Source: Chitinophagales bacterium
GTDB lineage: Bacteria; Bacteroidota; Bacteroidia; Chitinophagales; UBA2359
Reading direction: 5' to 3'
DNA length: 64,000 nucleotides
Assembly (NCBI GenBank): GCA_020628375.1
Contig: JAHDFD010000007.1
Coordinates: 1-64,000 of the forward strand
The number at the start of each line of letters is the position of its first letter. The first letter of the stretch is position 1. The position numbers were made by a program, and so were the translations under genes. The notes under the pieces are model-generated. The model was not told the DNA's origin. It did no database searches and saw only the letters and a program-made list of their open reading frames with translations. Below, one piece after another: positions 1 through 9,367 of the stretch.

Positions 1-9
1 TATTTAGTT

Positions 10-1974
10 CTAACAGATTATTGCTGTATGGGAAACTATTGTCAAAACTCTAAATACATATGTTCCATTCAATAAATTATCAAAAGTATTATCATTTATG
101 TGATAATGGGTATTGTAAATGTATATCCCATTTGACTTTAAATTGGGAATATCAGGGCTATTAGAAAACTCACAATCAAAAATTCTAACGGTTGAGGCAT
201 CTTTTAACTGAATTCCATATTCTTTACTACCTCTAATAAATTCGGCTTCTTTAATGTTAAAAAGTGCTGAGCCAGTAGCTCCCCAACAACTATGACGATA
301 CTCTGCCTTTATATCAACTAAGTTATTTTTAAAAATATTCTTACCCATATTAGAATTATAATCTCCAAGCTCTGGTTCGAAACCTGAATATGGTGAAGGG
401 TCTCCAATCATAATTAATCCATTGTGTGCAAAATTATTACTACTACCAGCATCTATTGCCACAACTGCATTTTCAATAGTAGAGCCATTGTACATTATAA
501 CTGTACCAATATCTTCACTTATAAAATTAGGTGTACCTACTATATCATCTGTATTTGCTGAGATTTGTCCTCCAACTTTAACACCAATCCATCGCTCTGA
601 ACACGATGTTAAAGTTGCTCCATTTTTTAATATTAAGCGTCCATTTTCATGAACTGATATATTACCATTTGGTCCAAACTTTATTACTTCACCATCAATT
701 GTTACAGCTGATTTAATTTCAATCTTTGAAGATACCAATAACTCTCCATCACCATTACTGTCAAAACTACTTATATCAAATATTCCATCTAAAATTTCTA
801 TGTTGCTTGTTATATCATAATCTGTACACTCTGGTCCATTTGATGGCGACGTACTTCCAGAGCAAGACAACTGATCAAACTCTACTGTTCTATCTATAGT
901 ACAACCTCCATATTGTACTGTAAACTCAATTGCCCCATTAGGCGTAAAATTAGCATCAATATAATAGCTGTTAGCTTCTGTTGCGTATTCATCTTCAAAT
1001 ACTATTGGAGGATTCCAACTATCTGCAATAACAGTTGCTCCAGTTGGTAAATCTAGATTAAAGTAGTAGTCTGCACCTTGATAAGTTTCAATACATTCAA
1101 TATTTATATTTTCTATTCCTGTACTTATTTCAACAATGCTCTTTAAATCACAATTTTTATAATTTACCGTCGCTTCATAAAAAGCATCTAAATTACCAGT
1201 AACTTGACAATTTCCTTGACTATCACAAACAACGTTAGGTGGAGACCAACTCCAATTAGGAGAATCAGGAGATGGTAAGTCAGGATGTGGAGTAATGTTA
1301 AAAGAAACAGAATTATCAGATGTAGAGTTACAATCTACATTTAAAAACTCTGGAATTCCCATATCTTCAGACTTTATTAATGGTATGATGATATTTTGAT
1401 AAGAAGGATGAGTGAATACCAATTCTGTTGGTATTGGTAATGCACCACTACTAAAATGATTTAATGTATATATTACTTCATTTCCTAAATCAATCACATT
1501 ATTTATATAAGAACTGTTTAATGAAAGACTCCAAGAAGTCCACCCACCACCACAAATAAATAATTCTTTATCTACCAACAAATCGTAAGTAGAATCAGTT
1601 GAAGGGTCAGAACAATAGGGGATTGATTCTCCAATTATTTGCTCATCTGTTGAGTCTATTAATGGTGCATCAACTGTAAATCCACAAATAGTTACTTGTA
1701 CATTCTGAGTTGCAAAATCTATGTCTTCATTTATAGTACAACCACCATTTGATGTACAGGTAATATCATAATTCCATTCCCAATTATTGGGAGTAGCTAA
1801 ACTTGAGTAGTTCCCACCAAAGGCAGATGCGGTAAATGTTGTGCTTCCACATAATTGAATTGTTTCATCAAAATAGGGTTCAACTGAGTTCTCACTACAA
1901 AGTTGATTTGTTACTTGACAGGATTCAGAGACGAATACCGAGATAAAGAAAAAGGTAAACAAAATTTTTCTCAT
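10..1974 (-). CDS. Secreted repeat/beta-helix-like protein, probably truncated by a frameshift
   Basis: The 654-residue product starts with a hydrophobic export signal (about residues 1-18, MRKILFTFFFISVFVSES). A Cys- and Asn-rich region follows in which CTSNGGCTI and CDSQGNCQV recur, suggesting Ig- or SprB-like modules. From about residue 420 the spacing of short strands (NGNISVHENGRLILKNGATL and so on) looks like a right-handed beta helix. I do not recognise a named family. The frame stops at 10-12, but the last dozen residues (TIVSHTAIIC) do not fit the pattern. Adding one base at the AAAA run at 44-47 changes the reading to RVFDNSFPYSNNLLELN, which stays open to the window edge. The real gene therefore probably continues to the left. 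A T9SS tail would be expected on such a protein, but that part is outside the window. Confidence 0.6.
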   Translation of the reverse strand: MRKILFTFFFISVFVSESCQVTNQLCSENSVEPYFDETIQLCGSTTFTASAFGGNYSSLATPNNWEWNYDITCTSNGGCTINEDIDFATQNVQVTICGFTVDAPLIDSTDEQIIGESIPYCSDPSTDSTYDLLVDKELFICGGGWTSWSLSLNSSYINNVIDLGNEVIYTLNHFSSGALPIPTELVFTHPSYQNIIIPLIKSEDMGIPEFLNVDCNSTSDNSVSFNITPHPDLPSPDSPNWSWSPPNVVCDSQGNCQVTGNLDAFYEATVNYKNCDLKSIVEISTGIENINIECIETYQGADYYFNLDLPTGATVIADSWNPPIVFEDEYATEANSYYIDANFTPNGAIEFTVQYGGCTIDRTVEFDQLSCSGSTSPSNGPECTDYDITSNIEILDGIFDISSFDSNGDGELLVSSKIEIKSAVTIDGEVIKFGPNGNISVHENGRLILKNGATLTSCSERWIGVKVGGQISANTDDIVGTPNFISEDIGTVIMYNGSTIENAVVAIDAGSSNNFAHNGLIMIGDPSPYSGFEPELGDYNSNMGKNIFKNNLVDIKAEYRHSCWGATGSALFNIKEAEFIRGSKEYGIQLKDASTVRIFDCEFSNSPDIPNLKSNGIYIYNTHYHINDNTFDNLLNGTYVFRVLTIVSHTAIIC

Positions 1975-2789
1975 AATAAAAGTTTTTGGTTAATAAAAAA
2001 CCAACTTCTAATGTTGCGGTAGCACACGATTTGGCGATGTGGTAGCACACACAAAAAAGTTATGCAACGCTAAGGTGTAAAAGAAATTAAAACTGCAACT
2101 ATAACACTAAGTATTTTAACATTTTAAGTTTGATTAAATCACCCATTTTTCTTAAAACTCAAAAACCACAAGCAATAGGAGGTTAAGTTCAAGGCTAAAA
2201 TGAGTGGTTAATAGATTTCTGCATAAGTCAAAATGATTCAAAATAGAAGATCTGTTAACTTGAATTCAGCTAATAATCAAACATTCAATAAATAACAATT
2301 ATAGAGAGGCGTAAAATATATAATAACTATGGCAAAATAACAGTGTCAGGTCATTCTGGTGCATGACTGAATCTACAATCCTTACATTTAGCTTTTATCC
2401 CCACCATCGAATTATCAATAAGCCGAAAAAACTACAAACGATAGGATGTTAATGGTAAAACTGTATTGAGTTATGAAAGCTAACATCTAAACACAGTAAG
2501 TTCACTTGATTGAAGTAAGAAAAAGCTCTAAAAAAGCCTTGCATTTGGAAAAGTAATTATGGAGTGTATCTGTGAGTATAATTGCCAAAGAACATACTGA
2601 ACAGAACGCAAACCATTTGTTCAGTACGTTCAAGGCAATTTCAAATAATAATTAATCACACGATACAAATTAAAAGATAATTTATTGAAATTTAAGAAAC
2701 AAAAAAGTTGAATTGTACGAAAAAAATGAGACGATTATTTTTGTAATGTGTTAACAATCAACCATCAATCATTAACTATGAATCATGAT
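1975..2789. other. 815-bp gene-free region with decayed repeats
   Basis: I find no convincing ORF here. The region contains two direct copies of GGTAGCACAC (2020-2052) bracketed by GTTGC and GCAAC. It has a degenerate direct repeat of AAAAACYACAARCRATAGGA type at about 2161-2190 and 2426-2452. A long hairpin lies at 2580-2640. The last 30 bases before 2790 are a CATCAATCATTAACTATGAATCATG-like low-complexity patch, of a kind also seen at 46925-46975. It looks like an accumulation zone for decayed repeats. Confidence 0.5.
2580..2640. repeat. Long imperfect inverted repeat
   Basis: The left arm AATTGCC..GAAC.TACTGAACA and the right arm TGTTCAGTA.GTTC..GGCAATT are complementary over about 21 pairs, with one mismatch and one small bulge, around a 14-nt loop. 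There is no T-tract on either strand, so a simple intrinsic terminator is not obvious. It stands alone in the gene-free region. Confidence 0.65.
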
Positions 2790-3629
2790 TCACTCCTCCT
2801 TATGAATCGAGTCATGTAGTTTGACAAAGCGATCTTTATATTCCTGAATCATATCCAGATGAGAACGTTTTTCTTCACGCATACGCAAAATTTGCAAGTG
2901 GCGCTCTTGGTTAAGGTCGAGTAATGCCTCGTATTCCTCTCTGAGTTCTGTTAAATTATGGTGCGTGTCATAGTGTTGTTTCTCCCAGTAAGCACAATCA
3001 GAAGTAAGCTTTTTGACTTTTCTTCCCTGAACCTTATAATCAAGTCTAAGCGATTCAAGTTTTTCGTGTACGGTTTCAAGCTCTTTAAGTTTAGCTTGTA
3101 ATTGTGCGCTTCTATTTTGTTCAGCTAATAGTTTTTTTCTGAAATCTTCCAGCTCTTTATCCTTACGTTGAGATTTATTTTTCCAGCTATTCTTTTCGTT
3201 GCGTTCATTAGGTAATTCCTGCTTTATCAGATCGTATTCTTTTTTGAAGTTTTCGTACTTATTTTCGATCTGTTCTTTGCGTTTTACCATTGCAGAATAG
3301 TCAGAAAGCTTCTGTTCCATATCGATTTTAGCTTGCTGGAATTCTTTAAGTAAAGCTTCATAATCTTCACTTTTCTTATTGAATTTCTCTTCCCATCGGA
3401 CTCTGTCTTTCTTTAGCGATTCATTTTGCTTTTCAGCATTATTCAATTTTTTCTTTAAGCTATTGATCTCTTTTTCCAGATCAGCACTATTATCAGCGGT
3501 CTGCTCCACTACAGCAGGCTTTCTAAGCGTATAGCCAATAAGCATACCCAATAATGCGGCAATGCCTAAAAAAACGGCTGCTGTGAATGCCGATTGCCAA
3601 ATGTTCGATAAGTAAATAAAAGCTGTCAT
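2790..3629 (-). CDS. Membrane-anchored coiled-coil protein
   Basis: The 279-residue product has one N-terminal membrane segment (about residues 14-36, AFTAAVFLGIAALLGMLIGY). From residue 45 to about 260 it is almost entirely charged heptad-type sequence (Lys/Glu/Leu-rich), i.e. a long coiled coil. No enzymatic motif is visible. It lies 99 bp after the preceding gene of a leftward run, so it may be cotranscribed with the 3729-8239 genes or have its own start. A scaffold or spacing role at the envelope is possible, but the sequence shows only architecture. Confidence 0.7.
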   Translation of the reverse strand: MTAFIYLSNIWQSAFTAAVFLGIAALLGMLIGYTLRKPAVVEQTADNSADLEKEINSLKKKLNNAEKQNESLKKDRVRWEEKFNKKSEDYEALLKEFQQAKIDMEQKLSDYSAMVKRKEQIENKYENFKKEYDLIKQELPNERNEKNSWKNKSQRKDKELEDFRKKLLAEQNRSAQLQAKLKELETVHEKLESLRLDYKVQGRKVKKLTSDCAYWEKQHYDTHHNLTELREEYEALLDLNQERHLQILRMREEKRSHLDMIQEYKDRFVKLHDSIHKEE

Positions 3630-3728
3630 TTCAGCGCGATTTAGAGAAGAAGTTTAAATTCAAAATAGATTAAGCAAATTTAATAGATAGAAACTTGCGC
3701 TTAGAATAAGTGAATTATTTGTTGAAAA

Positions 3729-4199
3729 TTATTCGATATTTTCATCCGCTTTTTTCAGTAATTCAGCGAAATCTATCCAATTACAATCGTTAGTGAATGT
3801 TGGTATCGAAGATTCGATATAAGAACTATCGCCATTTTCTATAACTTTAAACAACCAGTAGCTGTGCATCATCTCCGGCATGTCCGGTGGACGATCGCCA
3901 AGTACTTGTGTAGTTACGCCAACACCTGCAATATAATTACCCTGTTCATCAATCGATTGAATACAGAAATCAATTGGTTCGGTAACCTTCATTTCCTGAC
4001 GTTCGTTATTCATGCCTTTAAAGTCAAAGTTTTTCAGGGCAAGTTTTACATTATCTAATTTTTCATCTTTAGCCGCATTTTCTTCTGAAGCCTGTTCCGT
4101 TTTCACTTGGTCGGAAAGTCTTGGATAGTATAATCTTTCAAAGATCATTCCTATGAAAAATCCAACAACCATAAGTAATAGATAAACTAAGGATTTCAT
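3729..4199 (-). CDS. Small membrane-anchored protein of unknown function
   Basis: This 156-residue product has an N-terminal membrane anchor (about residues 4-20, LVYLLLMVVGFFIGMIF). A polar linker follows, then a soluble domain of about 90 residues (VTEPIDFCIQSIDEQGNYIAG onward). I do not recognise a family. Its start codon overlaps the stop of the upstream YfhO-like gene by 4 bp (ATGA), which strongly suggests translational coupling and a related function. A shorter start is unlikely because it would remove the anchor. Confidence 0.7.
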   Translation of the reverse strand: MKSLVYLLLMVVGFFIGMIFERLYYPRLSDQVKTEQASEENAAKDEKLDNVKLALKNFDFKGMNNERQEMKVTEPIDFCIQSIDEQGNYIAGVGVTTQVLGDRPPDMPEMMHSYWLFKVIENGDSSYIESSIPTFTNDCNWIDFAELLKKADENIE

Positions 4200-6565
4200 A
4201 TCAATTTCTTTTTTCTGTTTCTGTAAAATAGGAACGCTAAAGTGCTCCAGGCAAATAATGCAATTATCAATCCTATTCTGGCATAAGGGGGATGATATTG
4301 AAGCATTATTTTAGTTTCGTTACAGGTATTTGCTAATGGAATACCAATAAACCCAAAATTTACATTTATTATGGACGCTTTTTCCTGCTGCTCGCCACAT
4401 GTTACCATTGCTTGCCAACCTATATCGTAAGGAATACTCGTGAAAAATATACCTCCGGGGTTGTTACCGCTGAATAATAATTTGTTATTTGAAAAATATT
4501 CTAACTGCATTTTATTGATATCAGCAGGGAAACAATTATCACTCATCGGTTGTGTGAACCGTTCCATATAGCTTCTTTTATCTTTACCAATCTCTTCAGG
4601 AATAACAACGGCATTTAGTATGGCACAATCTTTTTGTTCGTTATTCAGTCGTAAAAACGATTCCTGAGGAAAGAATTTAGTATAAATAAACCCTAAGGGC
4701 ATGCTTTCAGGCTTTTTAAATAAAGTTTTATCGCCAAACAAACCAACACCGATCATTCCATTTTTCTTAATACTAGCATCGCCGAATACATACTTTAAGC
4801 CCACTAGCTTTTCTAAATCAGGTCGTTGATGTAAGCCCAATATCCAACGCGATTGCGATTCTTCCCCTTCGTTTATTACCCCCATTTTGGTGAGGAAGTT
4901 CACATAGTGCCCCTGATTGAAAGAGGAATAGGAAGAAGTACCGAAAAAGCCCTGCGCTTTTCCATCATTCAGGCTTCTGTTTTTCGATAAGCTAGAGGAA
5001 TATCTTTTCGATAAACGGAAAAAATCTCTGTCATTTGTTTTGATGAATTCTACGGCTTCAAGCGTATAGTCGTTATAGCCTATACGTTGTTGTAATTCTG
5101 CTCTTGTAACAGCATGCCTATTGTTTACCGTTTGATAATTAACGATCAATAGTTCAAAAGACAGCAATAGTATTAAAGAATAAAAGCTCCATTTATGCTG
5201 GAATTTATTTTTATGCAAAATGAGTAAAACACAAGTTCCGATAATTATAAAAACAATAGATTGAAAGAAGTATGTATCTACTATTTCCTGAACGCCCAAT
5301 TGGGCAAAACAAGCCGAAAGAATCAAAATGACAGCTGTAATAATTAAAATAGGGACATGTATTTTCCTGTTTTGCTGAAAAGCAGCTATTGCTCGGCTAG
5401 TGCACAACAAACAGCTTAAAGGGAAAAATACAGATACGGCAATTTTATAATAATCACCAGAGAACCAATAGTAAGCATAACGTAAATATGGAAAGGTGAT
5501 GACAAGTATCCAAAATAAAATAAGTAAGCCAAATGCAATTCTTTCCCTTTTCTGCATAAAAACAAAAGCTTGGGGTATTAGTAAAAGACTTACGATTCCA
5601 AAGTAAAATAAGGGTGCCTCCAGATAATTTTTCCAACCAAGGAAATTCGATCCATTACCAATTAAATCATTTCCAAGTGTTCGGAGTACAACGGTAGCAT
5701 AGTGCATTGCCGATTCTATAAAAGGAGCATCAAATAATTGCTTAGTCGCTGAAAATTCTTCTTGTAACCTCGGACTGTCCCATATTCGGTAATACATACT
5801 GCCTATAAGCGGAGCCTTCATTAATACGCCTAAAATAGAATAGGCAAATAAGGGTTTGAGTAAACCAAAAAATGTATTTGTTCTTTGATTAAAACTGAAG
5901 CCTTTGTTGTCTGAAGGATGTTTTTTCAGAGAATATTCATCATCCTGAACAGTTAATCGAAATAGTAAATACAATAGGAAAAACTGACCAATAAAAATGA
6001 AGTTTACATCGAATGACCAGAATACGGCTAAAGACCACCATAACCATATTTGCTTTCGATATCCTTTTTCAAAAGCCCATAATAAAAGTATTACCTTAAA
6101 ACACAACCACGAATGAACATACCAGCTTCCTCCAATGATCATATATGCACTTAGTGAAAAGGCTAAAGCTCCAAATAAGGCAGCAAAATGATTTTTGAAT
6201 AATACCAATAGCCAGCGATAGCACAACCAGGCTGTTATCAGTATTTTAATGATTTCCACGAAAATGATCCCATAAGCGAGCCGGTCTTTTCCCAATACAT
6301 ATAATAACCAGTTAAAGGGGTTGTCAATACCTGAATTGGTGATATTTTGTCCTAAACCCTGAGCAAATGACCAGCGGGGAATACCTTCTGTTCTTAAATA
6401 TTCTGAAACATGAATAAGATGTGGATAAACGGCATTGATGGTATCGCTGCCTATATCTTTGAATAAATAAATTTTTTCTAAACGAATAAAATCGAAGAAA
6501 ACGATCAGGCAAATAAAGCCTAATAAAACCAATAACAATATATCAAAAGCGTACCTGTTCTTCAT
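4196..6565 (-). CDS. YfhO-like polytopic membrane protein (GT-C type)
   Basis: The 789-residue product has about a dozen membrane segments and a soluble C-terminal part (residues about 490-750) ahead of a last helix and a basic tail (YRNRKKK). The N-terminus (DFIRLEKIYLFKDIGSDTIN, then an extracytoplasmic loop with PRWSFAQGLGQNI) and the C-terminal pattern (FFTSIPYDIGWQAMV ... NVNFGFIGIPL ... YHPPYARIGLIIA) match the YfhO family. Known members are tied to glycosylation of lipoteichoic acid or other envelope polymers; the substrate here is unknown. It lies 6 bp after the TPR/GT-C gene and overlaps the next gene by 4 bp, so it sits inside an operon with another GT-C protein. Confidence 0.75.
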   Translation of the reverse strand: MKNRYAFDILLLVLLGFICLIVFFDFIRLEKIYLFKDIGSDTINAVYPHLIHVSEYLRTEGIPRWSFAQGLGQNITNSGIDNPFNWLLYVLGKDRLAYGIIFVEIIKILITAWLCYRWLLVLFKNHFAALFGALAFSLSAYMIIGGSWYVHSWLCFKVILLLWAFEKGYRKQIWLWWSLAVFWSFDVNFIFIGQFFLLYLLFRLTVQDDEYSLKKHPSDNKGFSFNQRTNTFFGLLKPLFAYSILGVLMKAPLIGSMYYRIWDSPRLQEEFSATKQLFDAPFIESAMHYATVVLRTLGNDLIGNGSNFLGWKNYLEAPLFYFGIVSLLLIPQAFVFMQKRERIAFGLLILFWILVITFPYLRYAYYWFSGDYYKIAVSVFFPLSCLLCTSRAIAAFQQNRKIHVPILIITAVILILSACFAQLGVQEIVDTYFFQSIVFIIIGTCVLLILHKNKFQHKWSFYSLILLLSFELLIVNYQTVNNRHAVTRAELQQRIGYNDYTLEAVEFIKTNDRDFFRLSKRYSSSLSKNRSLNDGKAQGFFGTSSYSSFNQGHYVNFLTKMGVINEGEESQSRWILGLHQRPDLEKLVGLKYVFGDASIKKNGMIGVGLFGDKTLFKKPESMPLGFIYTKFFPQESFLRLNNEQKDCAILNAVVIPEEIGKDKRSYMERFTQPMSDNCFPADINKMQLEYFSNNKLLFSGNNPGGIFFTSIPYDIGWQAMVTCGEQQEKASIINVNFGFIGIPLANTCNETKIMLQYHPPYARIGLIIALFAWSTLAFLFYRNRKKKLI

Positions 6566-6571
6566 GCAGCA

Positions 6572-8239
6572 TTATTCTTGCAATAGTAATGCCCTGTTTT
6601 TTTGAGCTGATCCATAATTTGGATTGATCTCCAATGCTCGGTTATAATCGGCAAGTGCTTTTTCTTTTTCACCTTGTTGGTGATAAATAATAGCTCGGTT
6701 ATTGAAAGCTAATGCATAGCCATCGTTAAGTTCAATACATTTGTTATAATCTTTAAGTGCCGCTTCAAAGTTTTGCATCTTGTAGTATAAGTGTCCTCGG
6801 TTGTTGTAATGTTTAAAATACCCTGGATTCAATTCAATTGCCTTGCCAAAATCACTTTCTGCCTTATCGAATTGGTTCGCTTTAAAATATAAATACCCAC
6901 GATTTCCCCATCCCTGATCATAATTAGGTTCTAATTCAATACATTTATTGAAATCTCCAAGTGCTTTCTGAGCTTTTTTAGGATCATTCATATACGCCAA
7001 GCCACGTTTGTTATAGGCGAGCATATTGTTCTTGTCAACTGCGATAGCTTTTGACCAGAGTGATATACCATCTTTCCATATAGAAGTTTGCTGAAAGCAT
7101 AAAAAGAATAGAATTGCAGCGTATAAGGCAAATCCTCCTATGGCAATGGTTTTTAGCTTTTCTTTCTGAATGAATTGGTCAATTAACATTCCAATAATGA
7201 AAAATATACCTACTGAACTCAAGTAAGCATATCGGTCGGCCATCACCGCATTTCCTACTGCAACGATCTGTAATACTAAAACTATATTTATAAGGAAAAA
7301 GAGTATTCCGAAGATGAAATAACGATGCTTTCTTCCTAAAATTAAAAAGCCAATTAAAATGCTTATTGCAATTACTGGCATCAGATAATAAAATCCTGGT
7401 AAGCTCTCACTTGCATTTTGAACCGGATAAGGATATAAAGGAGACAAGCCAAAAGGAACGATCAATTTTACCAGATACATGACAAAACCATATCCGGCAA
7501 AACATATTTTTTGTACTAAAGAAAAGCCCATGCTGATTGCTTCTTCTTTCTGAATGTTTACAGTTACAATACCAAATAATACCGATAAGAAGAAAAATGG
7601 AGCTTTGAGTAAAATATTGGGAATAGTAAATTTTCTTTGTTGATACCAATCTATAGAAAATAATATCATCGGGAAAATAACTGCAGCAGGCTTACTGAAC
7701 AGTGAAAGTACAAAACAGATAAAAGTAACGATATACCATTTATAATCATTATCTCTTTTTCTGAATCGTAAATAACTTAAAAGCCCGAGTAAAAAGAAAA
7801 ATACATAAAGCACATCTTTCCTTTCTGAAATCCATGCTACTGATTCTACGTGTAAGGGATGAATGCCGAATAGTAAGCCGGCGATTAAGGCGACCCAAAC
7901 GCGTTTATCTGCTAATTGATAAATGAAAAGGAAAACCAGTGCAGTATTGAATAAATGGAATAACAGGTTGCTCAGGTGATAGCCAAAAGCATTGGAGCCC
8001 CATATTTTATAGTCCATTGCCAGGCTAAGCATTGTAATAGGATGGTAATTACTTGCTTGGGCTTTTGTAAAGAAATATTTTATTCCGAAGTTTTCGGGTG
8101 ACTGAATAACCGGATTTTGTGTCACATACACGTCGTCGTCCCAATTAGTGAATCCATTTTGTAAACTTGGGAAGAAAGCAACGAATGTTATTAGGATAAC
8201 AACTAAGAGGTAGGGAAATGTTTTTTTCTCTGAATTCAT
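6572..8239 (-). CDS. TMTC-like GT-C membrane protein with C-terminal TPR repeats
   Basis: The 555-residue product has about ten membrane helices in residues 8-390 and four to five TPR motifs in residues about 400-555 (NKRGLAYMNDPKKAQKALGD-type). The first extracytoplasmic loop has the acidic WDDD motif (Asp34-Asp36), as in GT-C glycosyltransferases. The loop HPLHVESVAWISERKD is characteristic of bacterial relatives of the TMTC O-mannosyltransferases. It probably transfers a sugar from a lipid carrier on the outer face of the inner membrane, with the TPRs binding an acceptor or partner. It is the first gene of the leftward operon and faces the epimerase gene across a 62-bp divergent promoter region. 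Confidence 0.8.
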   Translation of the reverse strand: MNSEKKTFPYLLVVILITFVAFFPSLQNGFTNWDDDVYVTQNPVIQSPENFGIKYFFTKAQASNYHPITMLSLAMDYKIWGSNAFGYHLSNLLFHLFNTALVFLFIYQLADKRVWVALIAGLLFGIHPLHVESVAWISERKDVLYVFFFLLGLLSYLRFRKRDNDYKWYIVTFICFVLSLFSKPAAVIFPMILFSIDWYQQRKFTIPNILLKAPFFFLSVLFGIVTVNIQKEEAISMGFSLVQKICFAGYGFVMYLVKLIVPFGLSPLYPYPVQNASESLPGFYYLMPVIAISILIGFLILGRKHRYFIFGILFFLINIVLVLQIVAVGNAVMADRYAYLSSVGIFFIIGMLIDQFIQKEKLKTIAIGGFALYAAILFFLCFQQTSIWKDGISLWSKAIAVDKNNMLAYNKRGLAYMNDPKKAQKALGDFNKCIELEPNYDQGWGNRGYLYFKANQFDKAESDFGKAIELNPGYFKHYNNRGHLYYKMQNFEAALKDYNKCIELNDGYALAFNNRAIIYHQQGEKEKALADYNRALEINPNYGSAQKNRALLLQE

Positions 8240-8258
8240 AAACTTAAAATGAATATTG

Positions 8259-8266
8259 CAAAGCTA
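8259..8266 (-). promoter_or_regulatory. Bacteroidota -7 element for the leftward GT-C/YfhO operon
   Basis: Read on the minus strand the sequence is TAGCTTTG, a full match to TAnnTTTG, 19 bp ahead of the start codon at 8239. No convincing -33 TTG was found at the usual spacing. On the plus strand the same gap carries TGAACTTTG (8283-8291) ahead of the epimerase gene, a weaker match. Confidence 0.5.
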
Positions 8267-8301
8267 GTAAAAAATATTTTACTGAACTTTGCGACAAATT
8301 T

Positions 8302-9321
8302 ATGAAGATAATAGTCACAGGTGCAGCCGGTTTTATTGGATTTCATTTGACAAATCAGTTACTCAAGCTAAATTATGATGTAATTGGCTTTGACAATATT
8401 AATGATTATTACGATATAAATCTAAAGTTTGGTCGTTTAACTGAGCTTGGTATTTCAAAAAATTATATCGTTGAAAATAAATTCGTGCTTAGTGAAAAGT
8501 ATAAAAACTTTAAATTTATAAAAGCAGACCTAACCAATGCTGCTACTGTAAATAAGGTTTTTGAAGAAGATGCTGATATTGTTATACATCTAGCTGCTCA
8601 GGCAGGGGTCAGATATAGTATAGATAATCCTCATGCTTATATTGAAAGTAATATACTAGGATTTTTGAATATTCTGGAAGGCTGTAGAAATAGTAAGACG
8701 GCTAAAAAATTGATCTATGCCAGCAGTTCCAGTATTTATGGGATGAATGCTAAAATTCCATTTTCAACTGTAGATAGAACCGATGAACCGGTAAGTTTAT
8801 ATGCAGCAACCAAAAAATCGAATGAGTTAATGGCGTTTACCTATAACCATTTGTATGGTATAAGTACAGTAGGTTTAAGGTTTTTTACGGTTTATGGTCC
8901 CTGGGGAAGACCTGATATGGCTTATTTTAAGTTTAGTAATAAAATAATGAATAATGAGCCTATTCAGATATACAATGAAGGGAAAATGGAACGCGATTTT
9001 ACCTATATAGATGATATAGTAGAAGGAATATGTAAAATTGCCGATTCAATGGCTGTACAGGAAGCACCGGAAAATAAGGTTTATAATATTGGAAATAGTA
9101 ATCCGGTAAATCTTATGGAATTTGTTGAGACGCTGGAGGAAGAATTAGGTGTTACGGCTCAAAAAGAAATGTTACCACATCAGGCTGGTGATGTTTACCG
9201 AACCTGGGCAGATGTGGAAGATCTGAAATCCGAGTTTCACTACCAACCGAATACTTCTTTAAAAAATGGTATTAAGAAATTTGTAGATTGGTATAAAATT
9301 TTCTATAATCTGAATAAATAA
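8302..9321 (+). CDS. NAD-dependent UDP-sugar epimerase (UDP-glucuronate 4-epimerase type)
   Basis: The 339-residue extended SDR has the Rossmann motif GAAGFIG (residues 7-13), an acidic residue after strand 2 (FDNINDYYD), the Ser cluster ASSSSIYG (about 140-147) and the catalytic Tyr167/Lys171 in YAATK. The N-terminal insertion NINDYYDINLKFGRL and the conserved FFTVYGPWGRPDMAYFKF stretch are typical of UDP-glucuronate 4-epimerases of the CapI/LspL type rather than GalE itself. It would convert UDP-GlcA to UDP-GalA for surface polysaccharide. A glycosyltransferase lies 46 bp downstream on the same strand, and GT-C genes lie just upstream on the other strand. Confidence 0.85.
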   Translation: MKIIVTGAAGFIGFHLTNQLLKLNYDVIGFDNINDYYDINLKFGRLTELGISKNYIVENKFVLSEKYKNFKFIKADLTNAATVNKVFEEDADIVIHLAAQAGVRYSIDNPHAYIESNILGFLNILEGCRNSKTAKKLIYASSSSIYGMNAKIPFSTVDRTDEPVSLYAATKKSNELMAFTYNHLYGISTVGLRFFTVYGPWGRPDMAYFKFSNKIMNNEPIQIYNEGKMERDFTYIDDIVEGICKIADSMAVQEAPENKVYNIGNSNPVNLMEFVETLEEELGVTAQKEMLPHQAGDVYRTWADVEDLKSEFHYQPNTSLKNGIKKFVDWYKIFYNLNK

Positions 9322-9367
9322 ATCTTTCAAATAGATACACTCTAAAAAGAAAAAAGCTAAATTAGTT

